Of a stretch of 64,000 nt of DNA, positions 35,222 to 43,562 are shown piece after piece (positions within the stretch are counted from its first letter, which is position 1; every line of letters starts with the position of its first letter). Made by a program: the position numbers and the translations under genes. Under the pieces are notes generated by a model. The model was not told the origin of the DNA. It ran no database searches and saw only the letters and a list, made by a program, of their open reading frames with translations. The stretch is from Streptomyces sp. CG4 (GTDB lineage Bacteria; Actinomycetota; Actinomycetes; Streptomycetales; Streptomycetaceae): contig NZ_CP163525.1 of NCBI RefSeq assembly GCF_041080655.1, positions 9,878,352 to 9,942,351 on the forward strand, read 5' to 3'.

Positions 35222-36178
35222 ATGAGTACCGCTGTCGGATACGTGGCCGTGGCCGGCCAGATCGCCGTAGTCGCCGCGGGGGCGCCGCTGCTGACCGGGT
35301 GGATGCGGCAGGTGAGGGCCCGCCTGGAGGGCCGAGCCGGAGCCGGAGTGCTCCAGCCCTGGCGGGACGCGCGCAAACTGCTGCGCAAGGAACCGATCAC
35401 ACCCGTGGGCACCGGACCCGCCTTCCGAGCCGCCCCCGCCCTGCTGGTCGCCACCACCGTGGTCAATGCCGCGCTCGTGCCGCTACTGTCCACCGACACC
35501 CCGGTGAGCGGGCACGCGGACCTCATCGTGGTGGTGGCACTGATCGCGCTTGGCACCATGGCGCTGGCCCTGGCCGGGCTGGACACCGGCACCGCGTTCG
35601 GCGGGATGGGCGCCTCCCGGGAGATGACGGTCGCCTCCCTCGTGGAACCGACCCTCCTGCTGTCGGTGTTCGCCCTGTCGATACCGGCCGGCACCACCAA
35701 CATCCCGGCCATCGTCCACGGCGCCGCCGACGAGCCCGCCCGCCTCGCCTCCCCGGCGGGCCTGCTGGCCACCGCCGCCCTCGCGGTCGCGGTGCTGGCC
35801 GAGACCGGGCGAATCCCGGTGGACAACCCCTCCACCCACCTCGAACTCACGATGATCCACGAGGCGATGGTGCTGGAGTACGCGGGCCCCGACCTGGCGC
35901 TGGTCGAACTCGGCGCCCAGATGCGGCTCACCCTGCTCCTCGGGCTGCTGTCGTCCCTGTTCGTGCCCTGGGGCATCGCCACCGGCCCCTCCTGGGCGGC
36001 CCTCGCCGTGGCGCTGGTCCTGTTCGCGGCGAAGCTCACGCTCCTGGGCGCGGTGCTCGCGGCGGCCGAAGTGTTCTGGGCCAAAGTCCGGTTGTTCCGG
36101 GTGCCTGAACTCCTCGCCGGCTCCTTCCTGCTGGCGCTGCTCGCGGTGACCGCCTCGTACTTCCTGAGCGGAGTTTGA
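35222..36178 (+). CDS. HycD/NuoH-like membrane subunit
   Basis: 318 residues with about eight membrane helices. The quinone/redox-arm interface loop is conserved: LEGRAGAGVLQPWRDARKLL near the N-terminus, and GRIPVDNPSTHLELTMIHEA with its acidic residues in the fifth helix region, then EYAGPDLALVELGAQMRL. This subunit anchors the soluble arm to the pump modules. Starts 11 bp after the NuoL-like gene and overlaps the next start by one base (TGATG). Confidence 0.88.
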   Translation: MSTAVGYVAVAGQIAVVAAGAPLLTGWMRQVRARLEGRAGAGVLQPWRDARKLLRKEPITPVGTGPAFRAAPALLVATTVVNAALVPLLSTDTPVSGHADLIVVVALIALGTMALALAGLDTGTAFGGMGASREMTVASLVEPTLLLSVFALSIPAGTTNIPAIVHGAADEPARLASPAGLLATAALAVAVLAETGRIPVDNPSTHLELTMIHEAMVLEYAGPDLALVELGAQMRLTLLLGLLSSLFVPWGIATGPSWAALAVALVLFAAKLTLLGAVLAAAEVFWAKVRLFRVPELLAGSFLLALLAVTASYFLSGV

Positions 36179-36870
36179 TGACCGGCAGCCTGTATACCCA
36201 GCTCCTCGACCTGGCCTGCGGCGCCTTCCTGCTCGCGGCCGTGATCGTGCTGTGGGTGCGCGAACTGACCGCGATCGTCCGGATCTTCGCCCTCCAGGGA
36301 ATCGCCCTCGCCGTCGTCGTCGTGCTCCTCGGCGCCCACGAACAGCGGTGGGATCTGGTCGGCGTGGGGATCGGCATCGGCGTGCTCAGGGCGGGCGTTC
36401 TGCCGTATCTGATGCGTCGCGCGCTGGCCGCGCTCACAGCGGACCGGCAGCGGTACGGCACCGCGGCAGCGGAGACCCGGGAGACGCAGCCGCTGGTCAA
36501 CGTCGCCGCCTCGCTGCTGACCGCAGCGCTGCTTACCCTGCTGGCCTACGCGGTGGCCCGCCCACTGACCGAGCTGAACCCGACGCCCGCCACGCGTGCT
36601 CTTCCGGTCGGCCTCGCCGTCGTCCTGATCGGTTTCTTCGTGCTGGTGACCCGCCGGCGGGCGCTCGCCCAGGTGGTCGGCTTCCTGCTGCTGGACAACG
36701 GGATCACCGCCACCGCGTTCCTGGCGATCTCCGGGGTGCCGCTCATCGTCGAACTCGGCGTCTCCTTCGACGTACTGCTGGCGGTGCTGGTGCTGCAGAT
36801 CCTCACCACCCGGATGCGGGCGGCATTCGGCACCACCGACATCGACGACCTGCGGGAGCTGCACGACTGA
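36178..36870 (+). CDS. HyfE/NuoK-like membrane subunit
   Basis: 230 residues. ATG 36178 overlaps the preceding TGA. About seven helices; the N-terminal half resembles NuoK (LACGAFLLAAVIVLWVRELT; IRIFALQG-type turn as IVRIFALQGIALAVVVVLL), and the whole is the length of hydrogenase-4 HyfE. The C-terminal helices include LLDNGITATAFLAISGVPLI and VELGVSFDVLLAVLVLQILT with a conserved Glu. Part of the operon, overlapping the next ATG by one base. Confidence 0.85.
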   Translation: MTGSLYTQLLDLACGAFLLAAVIVLWVRELTAIVRIFALQGIALAVVVVLLGAHEQRWDLVGVGIGIGVLRAGVLPYLMRRALAALTADRQRYGTAAAETRETQPLVNVAASLLTAALLTLLAYAVARPLTELNPTPATRALPVGLAVVLIGFFVLVTRRRALAQVVGFLLLDNGITATAFLAISGVPLIVELGVSFDVLLAVLVLQILTTRMRAAFGTTDIDDLRELHD

Positions 36871-38462
36871 TGAGCCCAACCGCTTCCGCACTGCTGCTGG
36901 CCGCGCCCACGGCCGTGCCGTTGCTGGCCGCCGGAGCCTACGCGCTGACCGGTCTGCGCCCCCGCTCGACCGTCGCAGCATTCGCCACCACGCTCACCGA
37001 GGCCCGGCAGCAGGCGTCCGCACGGGGCTACGTCGTGGTGGCGGAGACACCCGAGCCTGTCCAGGTACCCCAGCGGCATGTGCGGGACTGGCCCGCTCTT
37101 GTCTCACCCGCCGTGATCATTGCATGTGGGAGCCTGCTCGCGACGGACGTGATCGACGGCGGACCTCGACGGGCGTACGCGGGCCTGCTGCGCGCCGATG
37201 CGCTGACCGCCTGGATGCTGCTGGTCGTCGGAGGCGTCGCGTTGATCGCCTGCGGGTCAGCCCCCGCTTATCTGCGCGGCGAACGGGACGCCGGCCGGGC
37301 GAGCGAGGAGACCGTGTGGCGCTACCACGTCCTCGTCCAGGCGTTCCTGGCCGCGATGTGCCTGGCCGTCGTCACCGCGAACCTCGGCGTGCTGTGGGTC
37401 GCGGTCGAGGCCACCACCATCGTCACCGCGTTCCTGGTCGGTCACCGCCACACCCGCGCCTCGGTGGAGGCCGCCTGGAAGTACGTGGTGATCTGCTCGG
37501 CCGGCATCGCGCTGGCCTTCCTCGGCACCGTCCTGATCTACTACGCGGCCCGGCAGGCCGGTATTGCCGAGGCATGGGCGTTGGACTGGCCCACGCTCGT
37601 CGCCCGCGCCGATCGCCTCGACCCGGCGGCCACGCGGCTCGGCATCACTCTCGTCATGCTCGGCTTTGGCGCCAAGGCCGGTCTGATCCCGCTGCACGCC
37701 TGGCTGCCCGACGCCCACAGCCAGGCACCCGCCCCGGTCTCCGCACTCATGTCGGGCGTGCTGCTCTCCGTGGCCTTCGCCGCGATCCTGCGCTACCGGG
37801 TCATCGCGAACGCGGCTCTCGGCATCGACTTCACCCGCGTCCTGCTCGCCGGGATCGCCCTGCTCAGCCTCGCCCTGGCGGCCGGCCTGCTGCTCGCCCA
37901 GCGCGACTACAAACGCATGCTCGCCTACTCCAGCATGGAGCACATGAGCCTGATCGCCCTGGCCGCGGCGATCGGCAGCCCGCTCGCCCTGGCCGCCGCG
38001 CTGCTGCACATCGCCGGCCACGGCCTCGCCAAGTCCGTCGCCTTCTGCGCCTCCGGCCGCATCCTCCAGCTGACCGGCACCGCACGGATCGGACGAGTAC
38101 GCGGCCTGATCGCCGCGGCACCGCCGCTGGCCGGGACGTTCGGGCTCGCGATCGTGGCGCTGATGGCCTTCCCGCCCTTCAGCCTCTTCGCCTCCGAACT
38201 CGGCATCGCCCGGGCTGGCTTCTCCGCGGGCACCGGCCTGAGCTGGGCCACTGCGGCGGCCCTGCTGCTCGTACTCCTGGCCTTCGCCGCGCTCGCCACC
38301 CGCACAGCCCGAATGCTGCTGGGACCGGGAATGCCGGCCGAGGAGAGCCCATCTGCTGTGTGGGCCCTTGGCTTTGGTCTGGCCGCCTGCGCCGTCCTCG
38401 GCGTCGCCACCGGACCGCTCACCGACCTGCTGCGCGCCGCCGCCCAGACGATCGGAGGCTGA
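36870..38462 (+). CDS. HyfF/NuoN-like proton-pumping membrane subunit
   Basis: 530 residues, about 14 helices. Channel residues: Glu in GVLWVAVEATTIVTAFLVGH, Lys in GFGAKAGLIPLHAWLPDAHS, then QAPAPVSALMSGVLLS, and a late Lys in GHGLAKSVAFCASGRI. Between the first and second helices lies a hydrophilic stretch of about 50 residues (ATTLTEARQQASARGYVVVA) longer than in HyfF relatives I know. Translationally coupled to its neighbours on both sides (ATGA upstream, 4-bp gap downstream). Confidence 0.87.
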   Translation: MSPTASALLLAAPTAVPLLAAGAYALTGLRPRSTVAAFATTLTEARQQASARGYVVVAETPEPVQVPQRHVRDWPALVSPAVIIACGSLLATDVIDGGPRRAYAGLLRADALTAWMLLVVGGVALIACGSAPAYLRGERDAGRASEETVWRYHVLVQAFLAAMCLAVVTANLGVLWVAVEATTIVTAFLVGHRHTRASVEAAWKYVVICSAGIALAFLGTVLIYYAARQAGIAEAWALDWPTLVARADRLDPAATRLGITLVMLGFGAKAGLIPLHAWLPDAHSQAPAPVSALMSGVLLSVAFAAILRYRVIANAALGIDFTRVLLAGIALLSLALAAGLLLAQRDYKRMLAYSSMEHMSLIALAAAIGSPLALAAALLHIAGHGLAKSVAFCASGRILQLTGTARIGRVRGLIAAAPPLAGTFGLAIVALMAFPPFSLFASELGIARAGFSAGTGLSWATAAALLLVLLAFAALATRTARMLLGPGMPAEESPSAVWALGFGLAACAVLGVATGPLTDLLRAAAQTIGG

Positions 38463-38466
38463 AACG

Positions 38467-39948
38467 ATGCGCGCCTCACACGAGATCGGCATCACCGAAC
38501 TACCGCAACGCGCGGCAGAGTTGCTCGACGCCGGTCACCGGCTCGCCCTGATCGTCGCCCACCACGACGACGGCGGCCTGCGCGTGGTGTACCTGTTCGT
38601 CTGCGGCCCGCCCGACACCCGCACCGAACTCCACGTCCGCCTCGACCCCGACCGGCCCGAGGTACCCACGCTCGCCCATCTCTCCTTCCCCGCAGGCCGG
38701 TTCGAACGCGAGATGCGCGACCTGTTCGGCATCGTCCCCCTCGACCACCCGTTGCCCCACCGCCTCGTACGACACTTCCACTGGCCCCGCGGCTGGTACC
38801 CGATGCACCCGGACGCCGGGCCCCCGCCGACCTTCGGCGAGCAGGAAGGGCCGTACCCCTTCCTGGAGGTCGAGGGCGAAGGCGTGTACGAGATCCCGGT
38901 CGGCCCGGTGCACGCCGGACTGATCGAACCCGGCCACTTCCGCTTCTCGGTGGTGGGCGAGACCATCCTCAAGCTGAAGGCCCGCCTCTGGTTTGTCCAC
39001 AAGGGCATCGAGAAACTCTTCCAGAGCCGTACCGTCGCCGCCGGGCTGCCGCTGGCCGAACGCATCAGCGGCGACACCGCTGTCGGCCACGCCCTGGCCT
39101 ACTGCCTGGCCGTCGAAGAGGCCAACGGCACGAAGGTTTCAGAAGAAGCCCAGCGCGCCCGCGCGCTCCTCCTCGAACTGGAACGCATCCACAACCACGT
39201 CGCCGACCTCGGCATGCTCTGCAACGACGTCGGCCACGGCATCCTCAACGCCCACGCCCAACGCGTCCGCGAGCAACTCCTGCGCCTCAACAAAGAGGTC
39301 ACGGGGCACCGGCTGCTGCGCGGCGGTGTCGTACCCGGCGGCGCGATCGTGCGCGCGCTGCCCGACCGGCGTCGGCTGAAGGCGATCGGTGAGGACATCC
39401 GCGAGATTGCCGACCTAGCCCTCGGCCACTCCACTGTCCGCGACCGCTTCACAGGAACGGCCATTCTGCACACACCCGCGGCCCGGGAGATCAGCTGCCT
39501 CGGCTACGTCGCCCGCGCCAGCGGCATCGCCGACGACGCCCGCGTGGCGCACCCCTTCACCGGATACGGTGCGCAGCTCGACGTACCCGTCCACGACACC
39601 GGCGACGTCCTGGCCCGCTTCCTGGTCCGCGCAGAGGAGATCGAGACCTCCCTCGCCCTGATCGAGCAGTTCGCCGACAGCCTGGAGACCCGCGCAGCGG
39701 TGCTCGCGCCCCAGCCGCCGCCTGGCGCGGGCCCCAGCACCGGAGTGGGCCTGGTCGAGGGCTGGCGCGGCACCATCGCCACCCGTGTCGAACTCGCGCC
39801 CGACGGCACTTTGGCCCGGGTCAAGCCCGTCGACCCGTCCTTCTTCAACTGGCCCGCGCTGCCGGTGGCGTTGGCGGACACGATCGTTCCGGACTTCCCG
39901 CTGACCAACAAGAGCTTCAATCTGTCGTACGCGGGCAACGATCTCTGA
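38467..39948 (+). CDS. HycE-like NuoC-NuoD fusion subunit lacking NiFe ligands (Ehr type)
   Basis: 493 residues. Residues 1-150 are NuoC-like (AHLSFPAGRFEREMRDLFGI; RHFHWPRGWYPMHPD), and 160-493 are NuoD/hydrogenase-large-subunit-like (FRFSVVGETILKLKARLWFV; ERIHNHVADLGMLCNDVGHG). NiFe hydrogenases need two CxxC pairs here. The first position reads ERISGDTAVGHA instead of RxCGxC, and the C-terminal one reads DPSFFNWPALPVAL instead of DPCxxC. The protein therefore cannot hold a NiFe centre and belongs with energy-converting hydrogenase-related (Ehr) proteins of unknown redox partner. Last gene of the operon. Confidence 0.88.
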   Translation: MRASHEIGITELPQRAAELLDAGHRLALIVAHHDDGGLRVVYLFVCGPPDTRTELHVRLDPDRPEVPTLAHLSFPAGRFEREMRDLFGIVPLDHPLPHRLVRHFHWPRGWYPMHPDAGPPPTFGEQEGPYPFLEVEGEGVYEIPVGPVHAGLIEPGHFRFSVVGETILKLKARLWFVHKGIEKLFQSRTVAAGLPLAERISGDTAVGHALAYCLAVEEANGTKVSEEAQRARALLLELERIHNHVADLGMLCNDVGHGILNAHAQRVREQLLRLNKEVTGHRLLRGGVVPGGAIVRALPDRRRLKAIGEDIREIADLALGHSTVRDRFTGTAILHTPAAREISCLGYVARASGIADDARVAHPFTGYGAQLDVPVHDTGDVLARFLVRAEEIETSLALIEQFADSLETRAAVLAPQPPPGAGPSTGVGLVEGWRGTIATRVELAPDGTLARVKPVDPSFFNWPALPVALADTIVPDFPLTNKSFNLSYAGNDL

Positions 39949-39953
39949 GCCTC

Positions 39954-40070
39954 TCAGATGTCGCCCTCCACCAGGGAGTGCAGGTGCTCGTCGTGCCATC
40001 CGTCGTCGTGCAGGAGCGCGCTGCGCTGGTCAGCCGCTTCGTCGGTCACCGTGTCGTCTCCCTGCTTCAT
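39954..40070 (-). CDS. Possible small acidic peptide, 38 residues
   Basis: MKQGDDTVTDEAADQRSALL then HDDGWHDEHLHSLVEGDI, very acidic and His-rich. A GTG seven codons in has GGGAG before it and would give about 31 residues. It is convergent with the HycE-like gene, five bases after its stop. No family; low support. Confidence 0.25.
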   Translation of the reverse strand: MKQGDDTVTDEAADQRSALLHDDGWHDEHLHSLVEGDI

Positions 40071-40095
40071 GTGATGTCCACTGATGTCCACGCCT

Positions 40096-40569
40096 CTACG
40101 AGGGCGTCCTGAACCGCACGAGGACGACCTTGCCGTCGTGGTCCATGGCGGGATCCGCGCTGACATCGCCGTCGTAGTGGGCGGCCAGCTCGGCCACCAT
40201 CCGTAGCTCCGAGCCCATGCCCGCGTCGCTGAGGTCTGGGAGCCCGGGCTCGGCGTCTGCGACGCTGATGACCAGCTGCCCGGCCGCGACCGTGATGCCT
40301 ACGTCCACCACTGGCGACCGAGGAGCATGCCGCAGCACGTTCACCACCAGCTCGCTGGTCACCAGCAGCACTGCATCCGCGAAGGCCGAACCCGGTGCGA
40401 CACCGGCCGCAAGAAGGTGCTCGGCCACCGCTTCCCGGGCTCGCCTGACCGCCGCGGGCCCCAACCTGAACGAGGCGATGTGCCGCTGCGCCGACGGCAG
40501 CACATGCTCGATGGCCGCGACCGACCTGCCGCGCCGCCACGGCAGCCGGAACCCGCCGTTGCCGCTCAA
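40096..40569 (-). CDS. RsbW/SpoIIAB-like ATP-binding regulator
   Basis: 157 residues from TTG 40569, which overlaps the stop of the ArsR-type remnant upstream (GTTGA). HATPase_c_2 motifs: N box DAVLLVTSELVVNVLRHAPR, D-box VISVADAEPGLPDLSDAG, then GMGSELRMVAELAAHYDGDV, and GKVVLVRFRTPS. Streptomyces has many such stand-alone proteins, some of which sequester sigma factors. The glycine-rich lid is weak (GMGSELRMV), so ATP binding is uncertain. Probably coupled to the ArsR-type gene before that gene was truncated. Confidence 0.8.
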   Translation of the reverse strand: MSGNGGFRLPWRRGRSVAAIEHVLPSAQRHIASFRLGPAAVRRAREAVAEHLLAAGVAPGSAFADAVLLVTSELVVNVLRHAPRSPVVDVGITVAAGQLVISVADAEPGLPDLSDAGMGSELRMVAELAAHYDGDVSADPAMDHDGKVVLVRFRTPS

Positions 40570-40780
40570 CGCGCCGACTCCGACGCTCGCAGCTCGTCCA
40601 GCAGACCCTGCCGACCGGTCAGCAGCGTGGCCAGGATCCGCCGCGCGGCAGCGAGCAACTCAGCCACTTCCCCGCCCGCGAGCTCGTACACCACTGTCGA
40701 GCCGGTACGCGCAGCGGTCACGATGCCCGAGTGGCGCAGTACGGCGAGCTGCTGGGACAGGTTCGACGGCTCGACGGGAG
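40566..40780 (-). pseudogene. ArsR-type regulator, C-terminal fragment
   Basis: Minus-strand frame: EPSNLSQQLAVLRHSGIVTA, ARTGSTVVYELAGGEVAELL, AAARRILATLLTGRQGLLDE and LRASESAR, stop. This is the recognition helix, wing and dimer helix of a close relative of the regulator at 32163 (NLSQQLAVLRxxxxVxxRxGSTVxY). The first half is missing; at about 40780 the sequence becomes the end of a truncated metal-transporting ATPase. Confidence 0.75.
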
Positions 40781-41616
40781 AGTCTGGACACTACGGCGAC
40801 CGACGCCGCCAGCAGCAGGGGGCACGGGGTCGCGACCACAAGTACCGCGACCGCCCGCGTCGCGGAGCCGCTCACCAGCCAGGCAGTCCCGGCCACTGCC
40901 AGGGACAGGGGCAGGAACCAGGCCGCGTAGCGGTCGGCCAGCCGTACGACGGGCGCGGACTCGGCGCCGGCCTGCCGGGCCAGCCGTACGATCCCGGCGT
41001 ACGTAATGTCCTGCTCGGTCGCCGTGGCGCGCAGGCCGAAGGCTCCCCCAGCGTTGACCACGCCACTGCGAACCGGCTCGCCCCGAGCCCGGCCGACATA
41101 CAGGGGTTCCCCCCGTGAGTACCGACTCGTCCAGGACCGCGGCGGTGCTTTCCACACGCCCATCGACCGGAACCGTCTCGCCCGGCCCCACGACCAGCAG
41201 GCCACCGACGGCGATTTCCGCGAGCGGAATCGTGGCCACGCCGGCTTCGGTGCGACGCCGGGCCGATCGCGGCGCGTGTTCCAGCAGGGCCCGCAGGTCG
41301 TGATAGGCACGCCGCCGCGCCGAAGCCTCCAGCGTCCGGCCCGTCGCCAGCATCAACGCGATGAGGGCACCGGCCAGAAACTCGTGGACGGCCAGGGTGC
41401 CGCCGAGGGCCAGGACGGCGATCAGATCGACGCCCGCCCGTCCGCGCCGCAGCGCGGCCACCCCCAGCCCACCGCCGGGAGGACGGCGGACAGGGCTCCC
41501 AGGCCCCACAACAGGTCGGCAAGGTCACCGTTGCCGGTAAGCCAGGCGACACCGCCCGCGACCAGCGCAGCCGAGGTGGCCGCCAACAGCACGGGTTCGA
41601 GCCGCGGCGGGGCCAT
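40781..41616 (-). pseudogene. Heavy-metal P-type ATPase, N-terminal half, two frameshifts
   Basis: ATG 41616 (MAPPRLEPVLLAATSAALVA). A first frameshift near 41455 leads to GVDLIAVLALGGTLAVHEFL, ASARRRAYHDLRALLEHAPR, the actuator GETVPVDGRVES, and DESVLTG. A second near 41125 leads to EPLYVGRARGEPVRSGVVNA, GIVRLARQAGAESAPVVRLA, and the metal-site CPC motif in VLVVATPCPLLLAASVAVV. The phosphorylation (DKTG) and nucleotide domains are missing; the sequence joins the ArsR remnant near 40780. The CPC motif marks it as a soft-metal exporter (P1B). Confidence 0.8.
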
Positions 41617-42070
41617 CGGCGCCTCTGGGGACGACCGTGCTGGACTGGCGAAGCGATACATGGCACACCTCGTGCCGTCCTGCGTTGGCGATCTGCGAGT
41701 ACTGGCTCCGTCCATCACATCGCCGCACCTACGACTGCGGCAGGGGACGTATGGCTCCGCCGGAGGGCCGCAAGGCCTTTGTGCGATGCCGCCACAGCCA
41801 CGCAGGGCCCAGTACAGCCGAGGCTGATGTGACTGTTGCCACTCATGTGGGCCCGTGGCTACGGCACACCGGACGCCCGAGCGCCGACGGGCCAGATCGG
41901 CTTGTAGGTCCGATCGGCGTTTCCCAGACCGTAAGACCCCATGACAGGCCGTCGCCGAGGAGTCAGCGTGAAGAGGCACGCGGAAGGCAACGGGTATCCG
42001 GCATGCGGCTGCCCCAACACGAGCGGAATGCCGGATCAGTTGATCCTGGCAGTAGCACAAGGAGGCGGCC
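41617..42070. other. 450-bp region without a recognised gene
   Basis: No convincing coding frame, repeat or RNA seen between the ATPase remnant and the CBS fragment. The final bases (AAGGAGG at 42058-42064) are the ribosome binding site of the CBS fragment. Confidence 0.35.
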
Positions 42071-42190
42071 GTGGTTGAGAACCCTGTGGTGCGGAGTCTG
42101 ATGGACACCGCGCCGTACTCGGTTGGTGAGGACGAGACGCTGCTGATGGCCTGGGAAGTACTGGAACGATCGGGACAGCAGGCAGCCTCG
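42071..42190 (+). pseudogene. CBS-domain protein, N-terminal fragment
   Basis: GTG start after AAGGAGG: VVENPVVRSLMDTAPYSVGE then DETLLMAWEVLERSGQ, the first helix and strand of a CBS domain of the short two-CBS type common in Streptomyces stress clusters. The match ends near 42190. The frame stays open by chance into the lipoprotein gene, so a 455-codon fused ORF exists on paper. Confidence 0.6.
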
Positions 42191-42358
42191 GGTGAGCCGC
42201 AAGTCGGCTTATCAGTGGCATCGGATGTGGCGGGAGAGGCGGCGCGTGGAAGTGGTTTTGAGATCCACAAGGAATTCACAAAGAAGACTGCCAGCCTGCG
42301 TTCTCCCGTGGCCGGCAAAGTACGGCTGCGGCAGCTTCCGGACGAGGCGAGGAAAGTT

Positions 42359-43438
42359 ATGAGTGTGTCCCGGGTGTCCAGCAGCCGTCGGCGTGTGATG
42401 TCCGCTGCTGCGTCTGTCGCCGTGGTCGCAGTGGCCGCTGCCGGCTGTTCAGGCCATGGAGCCCCGAATGCCTCCGGGGCAGCGCCCCCCGCCGCAGCGG
42501 CGCTGACCAGTTCGGATTCGTCGATGCTGGGGACTTCCCGATCGACCGTGGCATCGTCGGGTGTGCTGTTCGGCGGCGACGCGCAGCTGTCCGGTCTGAC
42601 ACATCTCGGCCGCTCGCCGGCGATCGTGCGCACCTACGACACCATCGACACCGCCAGCGCGTTTCCCTCTACGGACGAGTCCAGCGCCCTGCATTCCGGA
42701 GCCACTTTGCTGACCAGTCTCGGCACGGGAAAGAACCGGGACTGGGGGTCGATCGCCGCAGGCACATCAGACACCGTAGTGCTGAAATTCCTGCGCGCGG
42801 TCAACACCGCTGCCACAGCCCACCACCTGAACGCCATCTACGTGTCGTTCAGCCACGAACCCAACGCCAAGATCGACGCTGGGAAGGGGAGCTCGGCACA
42901 GTTCGTCGCGGCTTGGCGCCATGTGCACCAACTGGCTGCCCACGCACGCCTCAATGCCCAGACCGGCGGCCACCTGCACTGGGTGTGGATCCTCACCGCG
43001 AGCGGCTTCCATCAGTCCAGCGTCGCCAACGGCTTCTGGCCCGGCGCCAAGTACGTGGACGCGGTCGGGGCCGACGGCTACGTGTCTGGCGGCTGCACGA
43101 AGCAGAAGAGTGGCCACTACCTGGACCCAGCCAAGAGCGCCACGAAACCCGATGCCGTCTTCGGCCCGGCACTGACCTGGAGCACAGCCCATGCCAAGGA
43201 CAAGCCGGTATTCATCCCGGAGTGGGGCAGCGTCCCCTTCACCAACCCCGACGTCCGGCCTTCGTACATCAACGTGATGACCAAGTACGTGGTCGCCCAC
43301 CCGCAGATCCGCGCCGTCATGTACTGGAACGACCACGCCCATAAAGACTCCTGCGACTACACCCTCAACAAGGACCTTGCCTCGCAGCGCGCCCTCGCCG
43401 CCATGGGCGCAAATCCCCACTTCCAAGCACGGCCCTGA
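42359..43438 (+). CDS. GH26-like glycoside hydrolase lipoprotein
   Basis: 359 residues from ATG 42359 behind GAGGAAAG. Lipoprotein signal: MSVSRVSSSRRRVMSAAASV, core, lipobox VAAAGC. The mature part (about 75-350) follows the (beta/alpha)8 pattern of GH26 mannanase relatives: VLFGGDAQLSGLTHLG, IVRTYDTIDTASAF, then the acid/base candidate Glu in YVSFSHEPNAKID, HWVWILTASGFHQSS, VDAVGADGYVSGGC, and the nucleophile candidate Glu in PVFIPEWGSVPFT. It should be anchored outside the cell and act on a polysaccharide; substrate unknown. Confidence 0.75.
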   Translation: MSVSRVSSSRRRVMSAAASVAVVAVAAAGCSGHGAPNASGAAPPAAAALTSSDSSMLGTSRSTVASSGVLFGGDAQLSGLTHLGRSPAIVRTYDTIDTASAFPSTDESSALHSGATLLTSLGTGKNRDWGSIAAGTSDTVVLKFLRAVNTAATAHHLNAIYVSFSHEPNAKIDAGKGSSAQFVAAWRHVHQLAAHARLNAQTGGHLHWVWILTASGFHQSSVANGFWPGAKYVDAVGADGYVSGGCTKQKSGHYLDPAKSATKPDAVFGPALTWSTAHAKDKPVFIPEWGSVPFTNPDVRPSYINVMTKYVVAHPQIRAVMYWNDHAHKDSCDYTLNKDLASQRALAAMGANPHFQARP

Positions 43439-43562
43439 CAACGGACCCACTCCTCCAGGGCACCAACGAGGGCCTGGACGCGGCCCGCGCCCGTGTCCCG
43501 CGTCCGGGGCGCACGCCTCGGCAGCTCCCGGATGGGAGCGGCGCCTGGTGCGCCTGGGCCGA

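Noticed and set aside
32699..39948. Formate hydrogenlyase or NiFe hydrogenase
   Set aside because: Both CxxC pairs of the large subunit are missing, and no maturation (hyp) or formate dehydrogenase genes are nearby.
42071..43438. A single 455-codon ORF joining a CBS fragment to the GH26-like lipoprotein
   Set aside because: The lipoprotein has its own ribosome binding site, start and signal peptide at 42359, and the CBS homology stops near 42190. The shared frame is accidental.
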